Assembly: GCA_045105115.1 (NCBI GenBank) | Contig: JBGCDE010000103.1 | Coordinates: forward strand, 1-57,602 | Direction of reading: 5' to 3' | Source: JAUIET01 sp045105115 | Lineage (GTDB): Bacteria; Pseudomonadota; Gammaproteobacteria; Pseudomonadales; JAUIET01 | Length of the DNA stretch: 57,602 nucleotides | In this document: positions 44,929 through 52,830 of the stretch, in pieces | Position numbering within the stretch: position 1 is the stretch's first letter | How the letters are laid out: each line of letters begins with the position of its first letter | Translations under genes and position numbers: made by a program | The notes under the pieces: generated by a model | Database searches by the model: none | What the model was told of the DNA's origin: nothing | What the model saw: the letters and a program-made list of their open reading frames with translations, nothing else

Positions 44929-45677
44929 CAGATAACCTTCGCCTCGTTCTTCAATTTATCAACCAGTTCTGCAACGCTTTCAACTTTGATGCCTGCCTGG
45001 CGCTCCGGTGGTGGAACAACCTTCACCAATTTAACGGTAGGCGTCACGTTAACACCAAGCTCGTCTGGAGTTTTTACATCCAACGGCTTCTTCTTTGCTT
45101 TCATGATATTCGGTAACGACGCGTAGCGCGGCTCATTGAGGCGAAGGTCACTGGTTACCACGGCTGGCAGGCTCAAACTAATCGTCTGCAAACCGCCGTC
45201 TACTTCTCTGGTTACTTGGGCTTTACCGTCTTCAATCTTTAGCTCTGAGGCAAACGTGCCCTGCCCCATGTTGCCAAGTGCAGCCAGCATTTGGCCAGTC
45301 TGATTGTTATCACCGTCGATGCTTTGCTTGCCCAATATAATAATTTGAGCGTCTTCTTCCTTGGCGATTGCATTCAGTATCTTTGCTACACCAAGAGGTT
45401 GAATATCTTCTTCAGTTTCAACCAGAATGCCTCGGTCGATACCCAGCGCAAGTGCCGTGCGAATTTGCTCTTGAGCGGTCTTGGGACCAACAGACACGGC
45501 GATAATCTCGCTAGCTGTGCCCGCTTCTTTCAGACGCACAGCCTCTTCAACAGCGATTTCACAGAATGGGTTAATGGACATCTTTACGTTGTTCAGGTCA
45601 GGACCACTGCCATCACCCTTGGGACGCACTTTTACGTTGTAATCAGCAACGCGTTTAACTGCTACTAATACTTTCAT
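44928..45677 (-). CDS. etfB: Electron transfer flavoprotein beta subunit
   Basis: 249 residues. MKVLVAVKRVADYNVKVRP opens the protein; the AMP-binding segment and the family signature VTREVDGGLQTISLSLPAVVTSDLRLNEPRYASLPNIMKAKKKPL (read in pieces) are intact. First gene of the etfBA operon, divergent from the ETF:ubiquinone oxidoreductase gene across a 244-nt gap. Confidence 0.97.
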   Translation of the reverse strand: MKVLVAVKRVADYNVKVRPKGDGSGPDLNNVKMSINPFCEIAVEEAVRLKEAGTASEIIAVSVGPKTAQEQIRTALALGIDRGILVETEEDIQPLGVAKILNAIAKEEDAQIIILGKQSIDGDNNQTGQMLAALGNMGQGTFASELKIEDGKAQVTREVDGGLQTISLSLPAVVTSDLRLNEPRYASLPNIMKAKKKPLDVKTPDELGVNVTPTVKLVKVVPPPERQAGIKVESVAELVDKLKNEAKVI

Positions 45678-45921
45678 GTATATCTCGTTTTAGCCTGGAA
45701 TTGATTTCTAAGTCCACCAGTCAGGTGGCCAAAAAACCGCGCTGTATGTTGAAGCTAAAGGTAGTACAGGTCAAGAGTACTCACGCCTATATTTTACCGC
45801 TTCTCGACAAGCGGAATCTATAAAACCTTTGGTATCAGATAGATAGGCCGCTTATAAGCTTGTGCATGGAAATCATCGATCTGTATAATACCGCCGCCTG
45901 TAAACCCCTGTGGAGAACACC

Positions 45922-47568
45922 TTGGAAAGAGAAGCGATGGAATTTGACGTGGTCGTCGTTGGCGCGGGTCCTGCGGGGCTAGCCACGGCGTGCAAACTGG
46001 CCACCATGGCTCAGGAAGCCGAGCAAGAGATCACTATTTGTGTGGTTGAAAAAGGCTCTGAAGTGGGCGCGCACATCCTTTCGGGTGCGGTAATGGACCC
46101 GAAGGCCATGAATGAGCTGTTTCCAGACTGGAAAGAGCGCGGCGCCCCTCTTAACACTGAGGTAACTAAAGACCGTGTTCTGTTCAACCTGAATCAAACC
46201 ACCTCAATTCCGGTGCCTACTATTTTTGCCCCGGGCATGGCTAATCATGGTAATTACGTGATCAGCCTGGGTAATGTCTGCCGATGGCTGGCCGAGCAAG
46301 CCGAAGCCATGGCTGTAGAAGTCTACCCTGGCTTTGCAGCCGCCGAGGTGCTGTACCATGAAGACGGCAGCGTAAAAGGCATTGCAACCGGTGACATGGG
46401 CGTCAGCGAGTCTGGTGAACAAAAAGACAGCTATATGCTGGGTATGGAACTGCACGCAAAGTACACAGTGTTTGCTGAAGGCTGCCGTGGACATCTTGGC
46501 AAACAGATTATCAGTAAGTTCAATCTCGACGATGGTAAAGAGCCGCAACACTACGGCATAGGCTTCAAAGAGCTTTGGGAGATCGACCCGGCCAAACATC
46601 AAGCCGGCCTGGTAATGCATACCATGGGCTGGCCATGCGCCAAGAAAACGGTATCAGGTAGCTACCTATACCACACAGAAGACAACCAGGTAGCACTTGG
46701 CTATGTTGTTCCGCTCAGCTACGAAAACCCACATTTGTCGCCGTTCGACGAGTTTCAGCAATGGAAGCAACAAGCTGAGGTAAAGGCCTACCTGGAAGGT
46801 GGCAAGCGATTAACCTACGGCGCGAGAGCGCTTATCAAAGGTGGTCCTCAGTCACGCCCCAAAATGAGCTTCCCAGGCGGCTTATTGATTGGTGATGACG
46901 CAGGCACTCTTAATTTCGCACGCATCAAGGGCACTCACACCGCTATGAAGTCCGGCATGCTGGCTGCCGAAACGCTGTTCGAAGCGCTAACCGGCGGTGC
47001 TGAAGGACACACCGAGCTGGATAACTACGGCGATCGTTTCCGGAAATCCTGGCTGCATGACGAACTGCAAAAATGGCGTAACTTCGGACCGATGATTCAC
47101 AAGTTTGGTGCCATCATTGGCGGCGGGCTTTCGTTTATCGATCAAGGTCTTCTGCAAGGCAAACTGCCGTTCACCTTAAGTGATAAAACGCCAGACCATG
47201 CAACACTGAAGCCAGCGGCTACTATGCCGAAAATAGAGTACCCAAAGCCAGACGGTGTGCTGAGCTTCGACAAACTGTCTTCGGTGTTTTTATCGAATAC
47301 CAATCATGAGGAAGACCAGCCTTGTCACCTGACACTAAAAGATGCGACGGTGCCGATTGCAAAAAATCTTCCAATGTACGACGAACCCGCGCAGCGCTAC
47401 TGCCCTGCTGGCGTTTACGAAGTGGTTGAGAAAGAAGGCGAACAGCTGTTCCAGATAAATGGCCAGAACTGTGTGCATTGCAAAACATGCGACATTAAAG
47501 ATCCTAGCCAGAACATTATTTGGGTAACGCCAGAAGGTGGTGGTGGGCCGAATTATCCGAATATGTGA
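45922..47568 (+). CDS. Electron transfer flavoprotein-ubiquinone oxidoreductase
   Basis: 548 residues from the TTG at 45922, which gives MEREAMEFDVVVVGAGPAGL, the usual opening of the family, with TGGAGA about 8 nt upstream. A GTG at 45910 would add four residues. Domains: N-terminal FAD-binding Rossmann (GAGPAGLA), substrate/ubiquinone-binding middle, and a C-terminal [4Fe-4S] region with Cys in RYCPAGVYE and NCVHCKTCDIK. It moves electrons from ETF to the membrane quinone pool. The divergent etfBA makes the functional unit obvious. Confidence 0.96.
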   Translation: MEREAMEFDVVVVGAGPAGLATACKLATMAQEAEQEITICVVEKGSEVGAHILSGAVMDPKAMNELFPDWKERGAPLNTEVTKDRVLFNLNQTTSIPVPTIFAPGMANHGNYVISLGNVCRWLAEQAEAMAVEVYPGFAAAEVLYHEDGSVKGIATGDMGVSESGEQKDSYMLGMELHAKYTVFAEGCRGHLGKQIISKFNLDDGKEPQHYGIGFKELWEIDPAKHQAGLVMHTMGWPCAKKTVSGSYLYHTEDNQVALGYVVPLSYENPHLSPFDEFQQWKQQAEVKAYLEGGKRLTYGARALIKGGPQSRPKMSFPGGLLIGDDAGTLNFARIKGTHTAMKSGMLAAETLFEALTGGAEGHTELDNYGDRFRKSWLHDELQKWRNFGPMIHKFGAIIGGGLSFIDQGLLQGKLPFTLSDKTPDHATLKPAATMPKIEYPKPDGVLSFDKLSSVFLSNTNHEEDQPCHLTLKDATVPIAKNLPMYDEPAQRYCPAGVYEVVEKEGEQLFQINGQNCVHCKTCDIKDPSQNIIWVTPEGGGGPNYPNM

Positions 47569-47604
47569 TGTGAACTGAATAGCGCTTACACAATCATGCA
47601 GCCC

Positions 47605-47716
47605 GGCTATGAAGCGAGTGCAGGCTAGAAGGACACGCCGTAAACCCATCCATGGGGGCTTGTGTTCGGGGTCCCTCCCTCACACAGTCCATCTAGCCTG
47701 CACTCACTCCATAGCC
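47605..47716 (+). repeat. Structured repeat copy 1 (112 nt hairpin with conserved core loop)
   Basis: The outer stem is 47605-47629 with 47692-47716 (24-25 bp, two mismatches), extended by GGAC/GTCC to close on a 52-nt loop (47635-47686). The loop begins with a core (47632-47662, GACACGCCGTAAACC...GCTTG) that recurs perfectly inverted at 47832-47862. Inside it CCCAT-CC-ATGGG can form a small hairpin, and a second small stem GGGG-TCC-CTCC follows. It does not code for protein. Confidence 0.85.
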
Positions 47717-47777
47717 TCAGTGCCACAGATTACACTTGGCTAGCTTTAGGGATCTATAGTTCGCGGATTAGCACTGA

Positions 47778-47889
47778 GGTGTTGAATCGAGCATCGGTTA
47801 TCGAGACTGTTTGAGACAGGATGTCGAAAATCAAGCCCCCATGGATGGGTTTACGGCGTGTCTCGCTAACCGATGCTCGGTTCAACACC
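47778..47889 (-). repeat. Structured repeat copy 2 (same element, opposite strand)
   Basis: The outer stem 47778-47807 with 47860-47889 is 30 bp with two mismatches and unrelated in sequence to copy 1. On the minus strand it holds the identical 31-nt core, again exactly a 52-nt loop (47808-47859), and a second small stem GACA-TCC-TGTC with the same TCC apex as copy 1 but different paired bases. A 9-bp inverted repeat (CCTCAGTGC at 47715, GCACTGAGG at 47771) links the two copies. Confidence 0.85.
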
Positions 47890-47914
47890 GGTCTCTAAAA
47901 AGAGCAACTGGCGC

Positions 47915-48457
47915 TCACAACGCTCCCAGCGTGAACTCCGAGTTTCCAGATTTCAGTGCCAGGTAAGCATGCTCGCCATCCATCCTTTGCTCGCCCCACT
48001 CCACCCATTCATAGTAAACACTGCGGTTAACCTTCGCCCAGAGCCCACGTCGAACATAAACGTAAGGAATATCCGCCCGCAGCTCCAAGCAATGTTCCTC
48101 TCCAAGCTGGAGTGAATCATCCATGTTTGTGCGAACCGCGATATGCGACTGCGATTCCTCGTCTGTAAATCGCGTTGACTCAACAATCATCAACGGCGCA
48201 TCAGCAACAATGATCTTTAGCTTCTCAACTGGAGTAACCAGGTAATACTCCTGATCTTCCTCCAAGCGAAGAATAGACGCAAACAGCTTACGCAACTCCT
48301 TACGCACAATTTCCGAGCCCTCATGCCACCAACTGCCATCTGAGCGTATTTCAATGTCAATTGATGCTGTTCGATCCGGATGCCATTTTTCTATGGGGGG
48401 CAGATCGCGATACTCGACGCTTGAAATCGTATCAAACAGCGATTGAAGCTCACTCAT
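47915..48457 (-). CDS. DUF1285 protein
   Basis: 180 residues. Soluble protein with the family features PPIEKWHPD, SWWHEGSEIVRKELRKLFASILR, EYYLVTPVEKLKIIV and DIPYVYVRRGLWAKVNRSVYYE. DUF1285 is widespread in Proteobacteria and of unknown function. It lies 7 nt after serA on the same strand, so the two are likely co-transcribed. Confidence 0.9.
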   Translation of the reverse strand: MSELQSLFDTISSVEYRDLPPIEKWHPDRTASIDIEIRSDGSWWHEGSEIVRKELRKLFASILRLEEDQEYYLVTPVEKLKIIVADAPLMIVESTRFTDEESQSHIAVRTNMDDSLQLGEEHCLELRADIPYVYVRRGLWAKVNRSVYYEWVEWGEQRMDGEHAYLALKSGNSEFTLGAL

Positions 48458-48464
48458 AACAGAT

Positions 48465-49646
48465 CTATGCGGGCTGCTCGATCAAGCGCACATTAATAAC
48501 GCCTTCAATTTCGCGAATTTTTTCCAACAAAGAATCGCCAGGTTGATCAGCGACATCAATCAAGGTGTATGCCACATCGTCACGACTCTTGTTTAGCATA
48601 TCAATAACGTTAATGTCGTGGTCTGAAATGATGGAGAGAATGCTGCCCAACATTTTTGGCACATTTCTATTGCTGATTGCCAGTCGGTAACCATCACTGG
48701 GCTCCAGCGCAAGTGCAGGGAAATTCACCGAGTTCTTGATATTGCCGTATTCAAGAAAATCACGTATTTGCATAGCGGCCATAACAGCGCAGTTCTCCTC
48801 CGCTTCCAGCGTGCTAGCGCCGATATGCGGCATCAAGATGGCCTTGGGTTCGCGAATTAACTCCGGCGAAGGGAAATCAGTAATATAGTGCCCCAGGTTA
48901 TTATCTCTCAGCGCTTGCGCCACCGCCTGAGTATCGACGACTTCTGAGCGCGCAAAGTTCATAAGTCTTGCAGTCGGCTTAAAGTGCTTTAACAATTCTG
49001 CATTGATCAAGCCACGCGTACTATCAAGCACGGGCAAATGCAGACTAATAAAATCCGCTTTCGCGACCAGTGAAGGCAGATTTTCCATGCTTTGAACGTC
49101 GCTAGGTAAACGCCATGCTGCCGCCACTGAAATAGCTGGGTCGTAACCCATAACTTTCATGCCTAACATCAGACCAACTTCAGCAACCAGGGAGCCGATC
49201 GCGCCCAAACCTACAACACCTAAGGTTTTTCCGACCAGCTCTTCACCTTTAAAGCGTTTCTTCTCCTTTTCCAAAAGCACGTTAAGCTCTCGCTCATCAG
49301 CGATATCTTTCAAAGTACGAACATACTCCATACCACCGGCAATATCCCGAGAGCCAAGCAGCAAGCCCGCCAAAACCAATTCTTTAACGGCGTTGGCGTT
49401 CGCACCAGGCGTATTGAAAACCACGATACCGCGATCAGTACAGGGTGGTAAGGGGATGTTATTAACCCCTGCTCCAGCACGGGCTATCGCTTTAACTTCC
49501 GGAGTGATCTCAGCCTCACTCAGTTTATGGCTGCGCAGCACAATGGCATCTGGATTACCAATCTCGCTGGCAACTTCGTATTGAGAGCGTGGGAACTGTT
49601 CAAGGCCTTTTACCGCAATGGCATTGAGGGTCAGAATTTTGTGCAA
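48465..49646 (-). CDS. serA: D-3-phosphoglycerate dehydrogenase
   Basis: 393 residues from a TTG start with GGAG 7-8 nt upstream. It oxidises 3-phosphoglycerate in the first committed step of serine synthesis. The N-terminal catalytic fold is followed by the NAD site GVVGLGAIGSLVAEVGL (about 140-156), the active-site region with MPHIGASTLEAEENC, and a C-terminal ACT domain (about 320-393). This is the shorter SerA type without an extra allosteric domain. Confidence 0.95.
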   Translation of the reverse strand: MHKILTLNAIAVKGLEQFPRSQYEVASEIGNPDAIVLRSHKLSEAEITPEVKAIARAGAGVNNIPLPPCTDRGIVVFNTPGANANAVKELVLAGLLLGSRDIAGGMEYVRTLKDIADERELNVLLEKEKKRFKGEELVGKTLGVVGLGAIGSLVAEVGLMLGMKVMGYDPAISVAAAWRLPSDVQSMENLPSLVAKADFISLHLPVLDSTRGLINAELLKHFKPTARLMNFARSEVVDTQAVAQALRDNNLGHYITDFPSPELIREPKAILMPHIGASTLEAEENCAVMAAMQIRDFLEYGNIKNSVNFPALALEPSDGYRLAISNRNVPKMLGSILSIISDHDINVIDMLNKSRDDVAYTLIDVADQPGDSLLEKIREIEGVINVRLIEQPA

Positions 49647-49761
49647 GATGATCTCCGTTTAACACTGCGTGAGAGGTTGCCTGCTGGCCCCTCAGAAAGC
49701 GCCGAAGTTTATCAGAATGCGCCGCATAATTCTCTTCAAGCGACGGACCAAACGTCTTAAA

Positions 49762-50514
49762 TCAGCGAAAAGTCAGGGATTTTTCTGTAAAAGACCGCAA
49801 TGGAACAGCCGAGAAGGTTTTTATTCTCAGCAATTGTTGTGGTGCAGCTATTGCTGCCGCGTGCTCATTGCCAACATCAAACAATTCGAAATACCACTGA
49901 GAGGTATCTAGTTCCAACGACGGCAACGCTGTAAAGGTGATGGGCCGCGAATCGAGATGAAACGAAAAGTCACCCAAAGGAATCGCAAGCCCTTTTCCTT
50001 TGGCTTTGATGTAGCTTTCTTTCAGGGACCAGTAGTCAAAAAAACGAAAATGCTGAAGTTCTTCATTGTTCGAAAGCAATTGAGCAACTTCACTTTTCGA
50101 AAAAAAACGATGCGCTATGTCTGGTGCTCTTACGTTATCGCGGCGTCTCTCTACGTCACAACCTATCTCACAGTCTGAAGAAACTGCAATTGCGGCGTAA
50201 CCTTCGGTATGTGACAAACTGAATTGCAGGTGCTCAAACCCTTCATTGACCACATATGGCTTGCCATGCTCATTCTTTCGGAAACGCCACTCTGAGGGCT
50301 GTAAGTGAGCGTACTGGCTGAGCACATAACGAACCAAAGCGTGGCTCACTCTGAACATTAATGCATGACGCTCAAACTTAAAACGATCGCGGCGTTGCTG
50401 CTCGTTCGCATCCAACACAGCATCAAGCTGACCTAAATAACAGGAATCATCAGTGGGTAAATTTTCTGGCCGACACGACCAAAAATGCGCTTCCTTGGCA
50501 GGCAGGGAAAGCAT
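49762..50514 (-). CDS. Sfp-type 4'-phosphopantetheinyl transferase
   Basis: 250 residues, two tandem pseudo-domains of the Sfp/EntD type. The magnesium-binding acidic pair is in IGCDVERRR, and the second motif is in FDYWSLKESYIKAKGKGL. It transfers phosphopantetheine from CoA to carrier proteins such as those of NRPS, PKS or fatty acid pathways. No NRPS/PKS gene lies in the window. It lies 115 nt upstream of serA and 19 nt after ppiD on the same strand. Confidence 0.92.
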   Translation of the reverse strand: MLSLPAKEAHFWSCRPENLPTDDSCYLGQLDAVLDANEQQRRDRFKFERHALMFRVSHALVRYVLSQYAHLQPSEWRFRKNEHGKPYVVNEGFEHLQFSLSHTEGYAAIAVSSDCEIGCDVERRRDNVRAPDIAHRFFSKSEVAQLLSNNEELQHFRFFDYWSLKESYIKAKGKGLAIPLGDFSFHLDSRPITFTALPSLELDTSQWYFELFDVGNEHAAAIAAPQQLLRIKTFSAVPLRSFTEKSLTFR

Positions 50515-50533
50515 TGTTTAAGGCTCTCAATAG

Positions 50534-52408
50534 CTAAGGAATATTGACGTCCGCTGCAGCGCGCACTGCTTTGAAATAGTCATCGAATGCGCGATTACCC
50601 GACATTTGAGCGATGCTCTGCTGTAAAGCCTGGCGTTGGCGGCTCGGTATTCGCTTAGTATTGCCAGGCTGAACATTGCTGACTTCAACTACTGCATTGT
50701 CGCCATTGGCCAGCTCTGCAATCACCAAGGCACGCCCATTACTAAATTCTTCAGCAGTGAACGTCGCCTCAGTAATTGGACGGTCCAGCGACAGAGAGTT
50801 TCGTTCGGCTTCAAGTTCTACCTGCCAGTCCACACCAAGCGATTTAGCGGTGTCTTCTACAGAACCGCCCAACTGCAGCTGATCCAGAATCGCCTGTGCT
50901 TTTTCGCCGGTCGCCTTTCGGAGGCTATCGGCTAACAAATTCGAGCGAATCGAATCACTCACTTCTATCAGCGGCCGAGGAGTTGCCGTTCTAAACTCCT
51001 TCAAGCGAATGATAACGACTGACTCTTCACCCAGCTCAATAGCTTCGCTGTTTTGTCCAGCCGATAAAAACTCATCACTGAACGCCAGGTTACGTACTGC
51101 CGACTGAGAGGCAACGCCACTGCCAGCATTGCGGTCAAAGAACTCGGTAAGCTGCAAGGGTATTTCAAACTCTTCCGCTGCCAAACTCAAATCATCTGCG
51201 CCAAAGGTTGCATCTTCCAGTTCTTCGATACGGGCGATGTAATCAGGCGTCGCAGTGGCTGCTTTCAAATCATTTTCAATTCGCTCACGGCGTGCCTCGT
51301 AAGCTGGAAACTCAGTCGTGGTTTCTTCAATTAGTTTTATCAGGTGAAGACCGGATTCAGTTTCAACCACTTGGCTGACATCGCCTGCCGTCATAGCCTC
51401 CAGTGCTTCATCGAACTCAGGAAACAAACCAACACCAACCAAGCCCAACATTCCACCCGCGTCAGCACTACCACCGTCATCGGAATATTCACCTGCAAGA
51501 TCGGCGAAATCTGCACCGGCGGTCAATTTGGCTTGCACTTCCGCTATCCTGGATTCCGCTGCAGAGCGGTTATCCTGGTCCTCTATAGCCACCAGTATGT
51601 GAGCAATTGATCGCTCTTGCTCTGGCTCATAGGCGGATTTCTCGCGCTCGTATACCTCACGCACGTCCGCTTCGCTTACATCAGCGTAAAAGTCGCTGAG
51701 ACTCAATTGCAAGTATTCCAGCTGCACTTGATCGGGCCGCATAAAACGCTGCTGGTTAGCGTCGTAGTACGCTTTTATTGCAGCGTCATCAACCTCGCTT
51801 ATGTCAGCTTCGGCTACAGCGGGCACCCGAATAAACCGAACATCCCGTCGTTGATCGGTTACTTTGGCAGTTACGCCTACATCGGCCATTGTTGCGAAAT
51901 CAGATTGCGCTAAACCGCTGACCAGATGATTGGCCGTAATTTGAGTTCGCAGTTGATCACGATGGCCCGATGGCAACAAACCATTAGAACGCAACAAACC
52001 CTCATAGCGAAGCTTGGAAAACTGACCGTTTTCCTGAAATTCTGGTGATTCTACGATCTGTTGGTCAAGCAACGCATCTGAGGCCACTATGCCGAGATCA
52101 TCTGCTTTGATTTTGAATAATTCACGTTGTACAAGAGATTCTAAAACCTGCGGCTTCAGCATCGCGTCGTTGATCATATTCGGATCGTATGACTCGCCGA
52201 GCTGGGCCTGAAGTTGGCGTTTGCGGGTATCAATTCCGTACAACAGTTCTCTTTCGGATATTTCAGTACCATTGACTTCGGCCACATTCTTGTCGCCGCC
52301 GCCCTGGAAGAAAGAATCAATGCCGAAGAAAACAAAGGGCACAATCATCAAGGCAACAATACCTTTCGCAATTGCACTTTGTGAGTTATCGCGAATGCGT
52401 TGTAGCAT
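50534..52408 (-). CDS. ppiD: Periplasmic folding chaperone/PPIase PpiD
   Basis: 624 residues, normal for PpiD. An N-terminal transmembrane anchor (about 12-34, IAKGIVALMIVPFVFFGIDSFF) is followed by a SurA-like N-domain and a parvulin-type PPIase domain (about 262-366: SIAHILVAIED, FADLAGEYSDDGGSADAGGMLGLV). A long C-terminal helical region follows. Inner-membrane chaperone for newly exported proteins. Located after hupB, as in E. coli. Confidence 0.95.
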   Translation of the reverse strand: MLQRIRDNSQSAIAKGIVALMIVPFVFFGIDSFFQGGGDKNVAEVNGTEISERELLYGIDTRKRQLQAQLGESYDPNMINDAMLKPQVLESLVQRELFKIKADDLGIVASDALLDQQIVESPEFQENGQFSKLRYEGLLRSNGLLPSGHRDQLRTQITANHLVSGLAQSDFATMADVGVTAKVTDQRRDVRFIRVPAVAEADISEVDDAAIKAYYDANQQRFMRPDQVQLEYLQLSLSDFYADVSEADVREVYEREKSAYEPEQERSIAHILVAIEDQDNRSAAESRIAEVQAKLTAGADFADLAGEYSDDGGSADAGGMLGLVGVGLFPEFDEALEAMTAGDVSQVVETESGLHLIKLIEETTTEFPAYEARRERIENDLKAATATPDYIARIEELEDATFGADDLSLAAEEFEIPLQLTEFFDRNAGSGVASQSAVRNLAFSDEFLSAGQNSEAIELGEESVVIIRLKEFRTATPRPLIEVSDSIRSNLLADSLRKATGEKAQAILDQLQLGGSVEDTAKSLGVDWQVELEAERNSLSLDRPITEATFTAEEFSNGRALVIAELANGDNAVVEVSNVQPGNTKRIPSRQRQALQQSIAQMSGNRAFDDYFKAVRAAADVNIP

Positions 52409-52458
52409 GAGCGCCGGCCCCTTGTTCTTCGGTCAGTTGTTGTGAGTCTAAGCGAGGC

Positions 52459-52731
52459 TTAGTTCAGTGCGTCTTTCAATGCTTTACCGGCTTTGAAGGA
52501 AGGCACCTTAGCCGCTGGTATTTGCATCGCTTCGCCGGTCTGCGGATTACGACCTGTTCTTGCTGCACGATCTTTAGCCTGGAAAGTTCCAAAACCTACC
52601 AATGCAACTGAGTCGCCGTTCTGCAGAGCGCCTGTGATGGCATCCAATGTGGCTTCCAATGTGCGAGCCGCACTTGCCTTGGAAAGATCCGCTGATTCGG
52701 CAATTGCATCAATTAATTCAGTTTTGTTCAC
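52459..52731 (-). CDS. hupB: DNA-binding protein HU-beta
   Basis: 90 residues from a GTG start with AAGGGG upstream. The HU/IHF signature GFGTFQAKDRAARTGRNPQTGE contains the DNA-wrapping arm (RNPQTG). It packs and bends DNA. It lies between lon and ppiD, the standard gammaproteobacterial order. Confidence 0.97.
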   Translation of the reverse strand: MNKTELIDAIAESADLSKASAARTLEATLDAITGALQNGDSVALVGFGTFQAKDRAARTGRNPQTGEAMQIPAAKVPSFKAGKALKDALN

Positions 52732-52789
52732 GAAGTACCCCTTAATGGTTCAATAATTTAACAGTTCGACCCAAAAATCGACGCGCGAG

Positions 52790-52817
52790 TGTATACAAGC
52801 GGTTGAACTCGGGTCAA
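52790..52817 (-). promoter_or_regulatory. hupB: Putative sigma-70 promoter of hupB
   Basis: On the minus strand TTGACC (52812-52817) and TATACA (52790-52795) are spaced 16 nt, a good match to the consensus, about 59 nt before the GTG start of hupB. Confidence 0.6.
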
Positions 52818-52830
52818 GTACAGTGTGTGA

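Larger units (their letters stand above)
47569..47914. other. 346-nt gap between convergent genes, filled by two structured repeats
   Basis: There is no protein gene here. Almost the whole gap is the inverted repeat pair described separately, and no U-run terminator is visible after either flanking gene. Confidence 0.8.

Noticed and set aside
47605..47889. CRISPR array or protein-coding repeat
   Set aside because: Only two copies occur, in inverted orientation, with no spacers or direct-repeat periodicity; no sensible reading frame.
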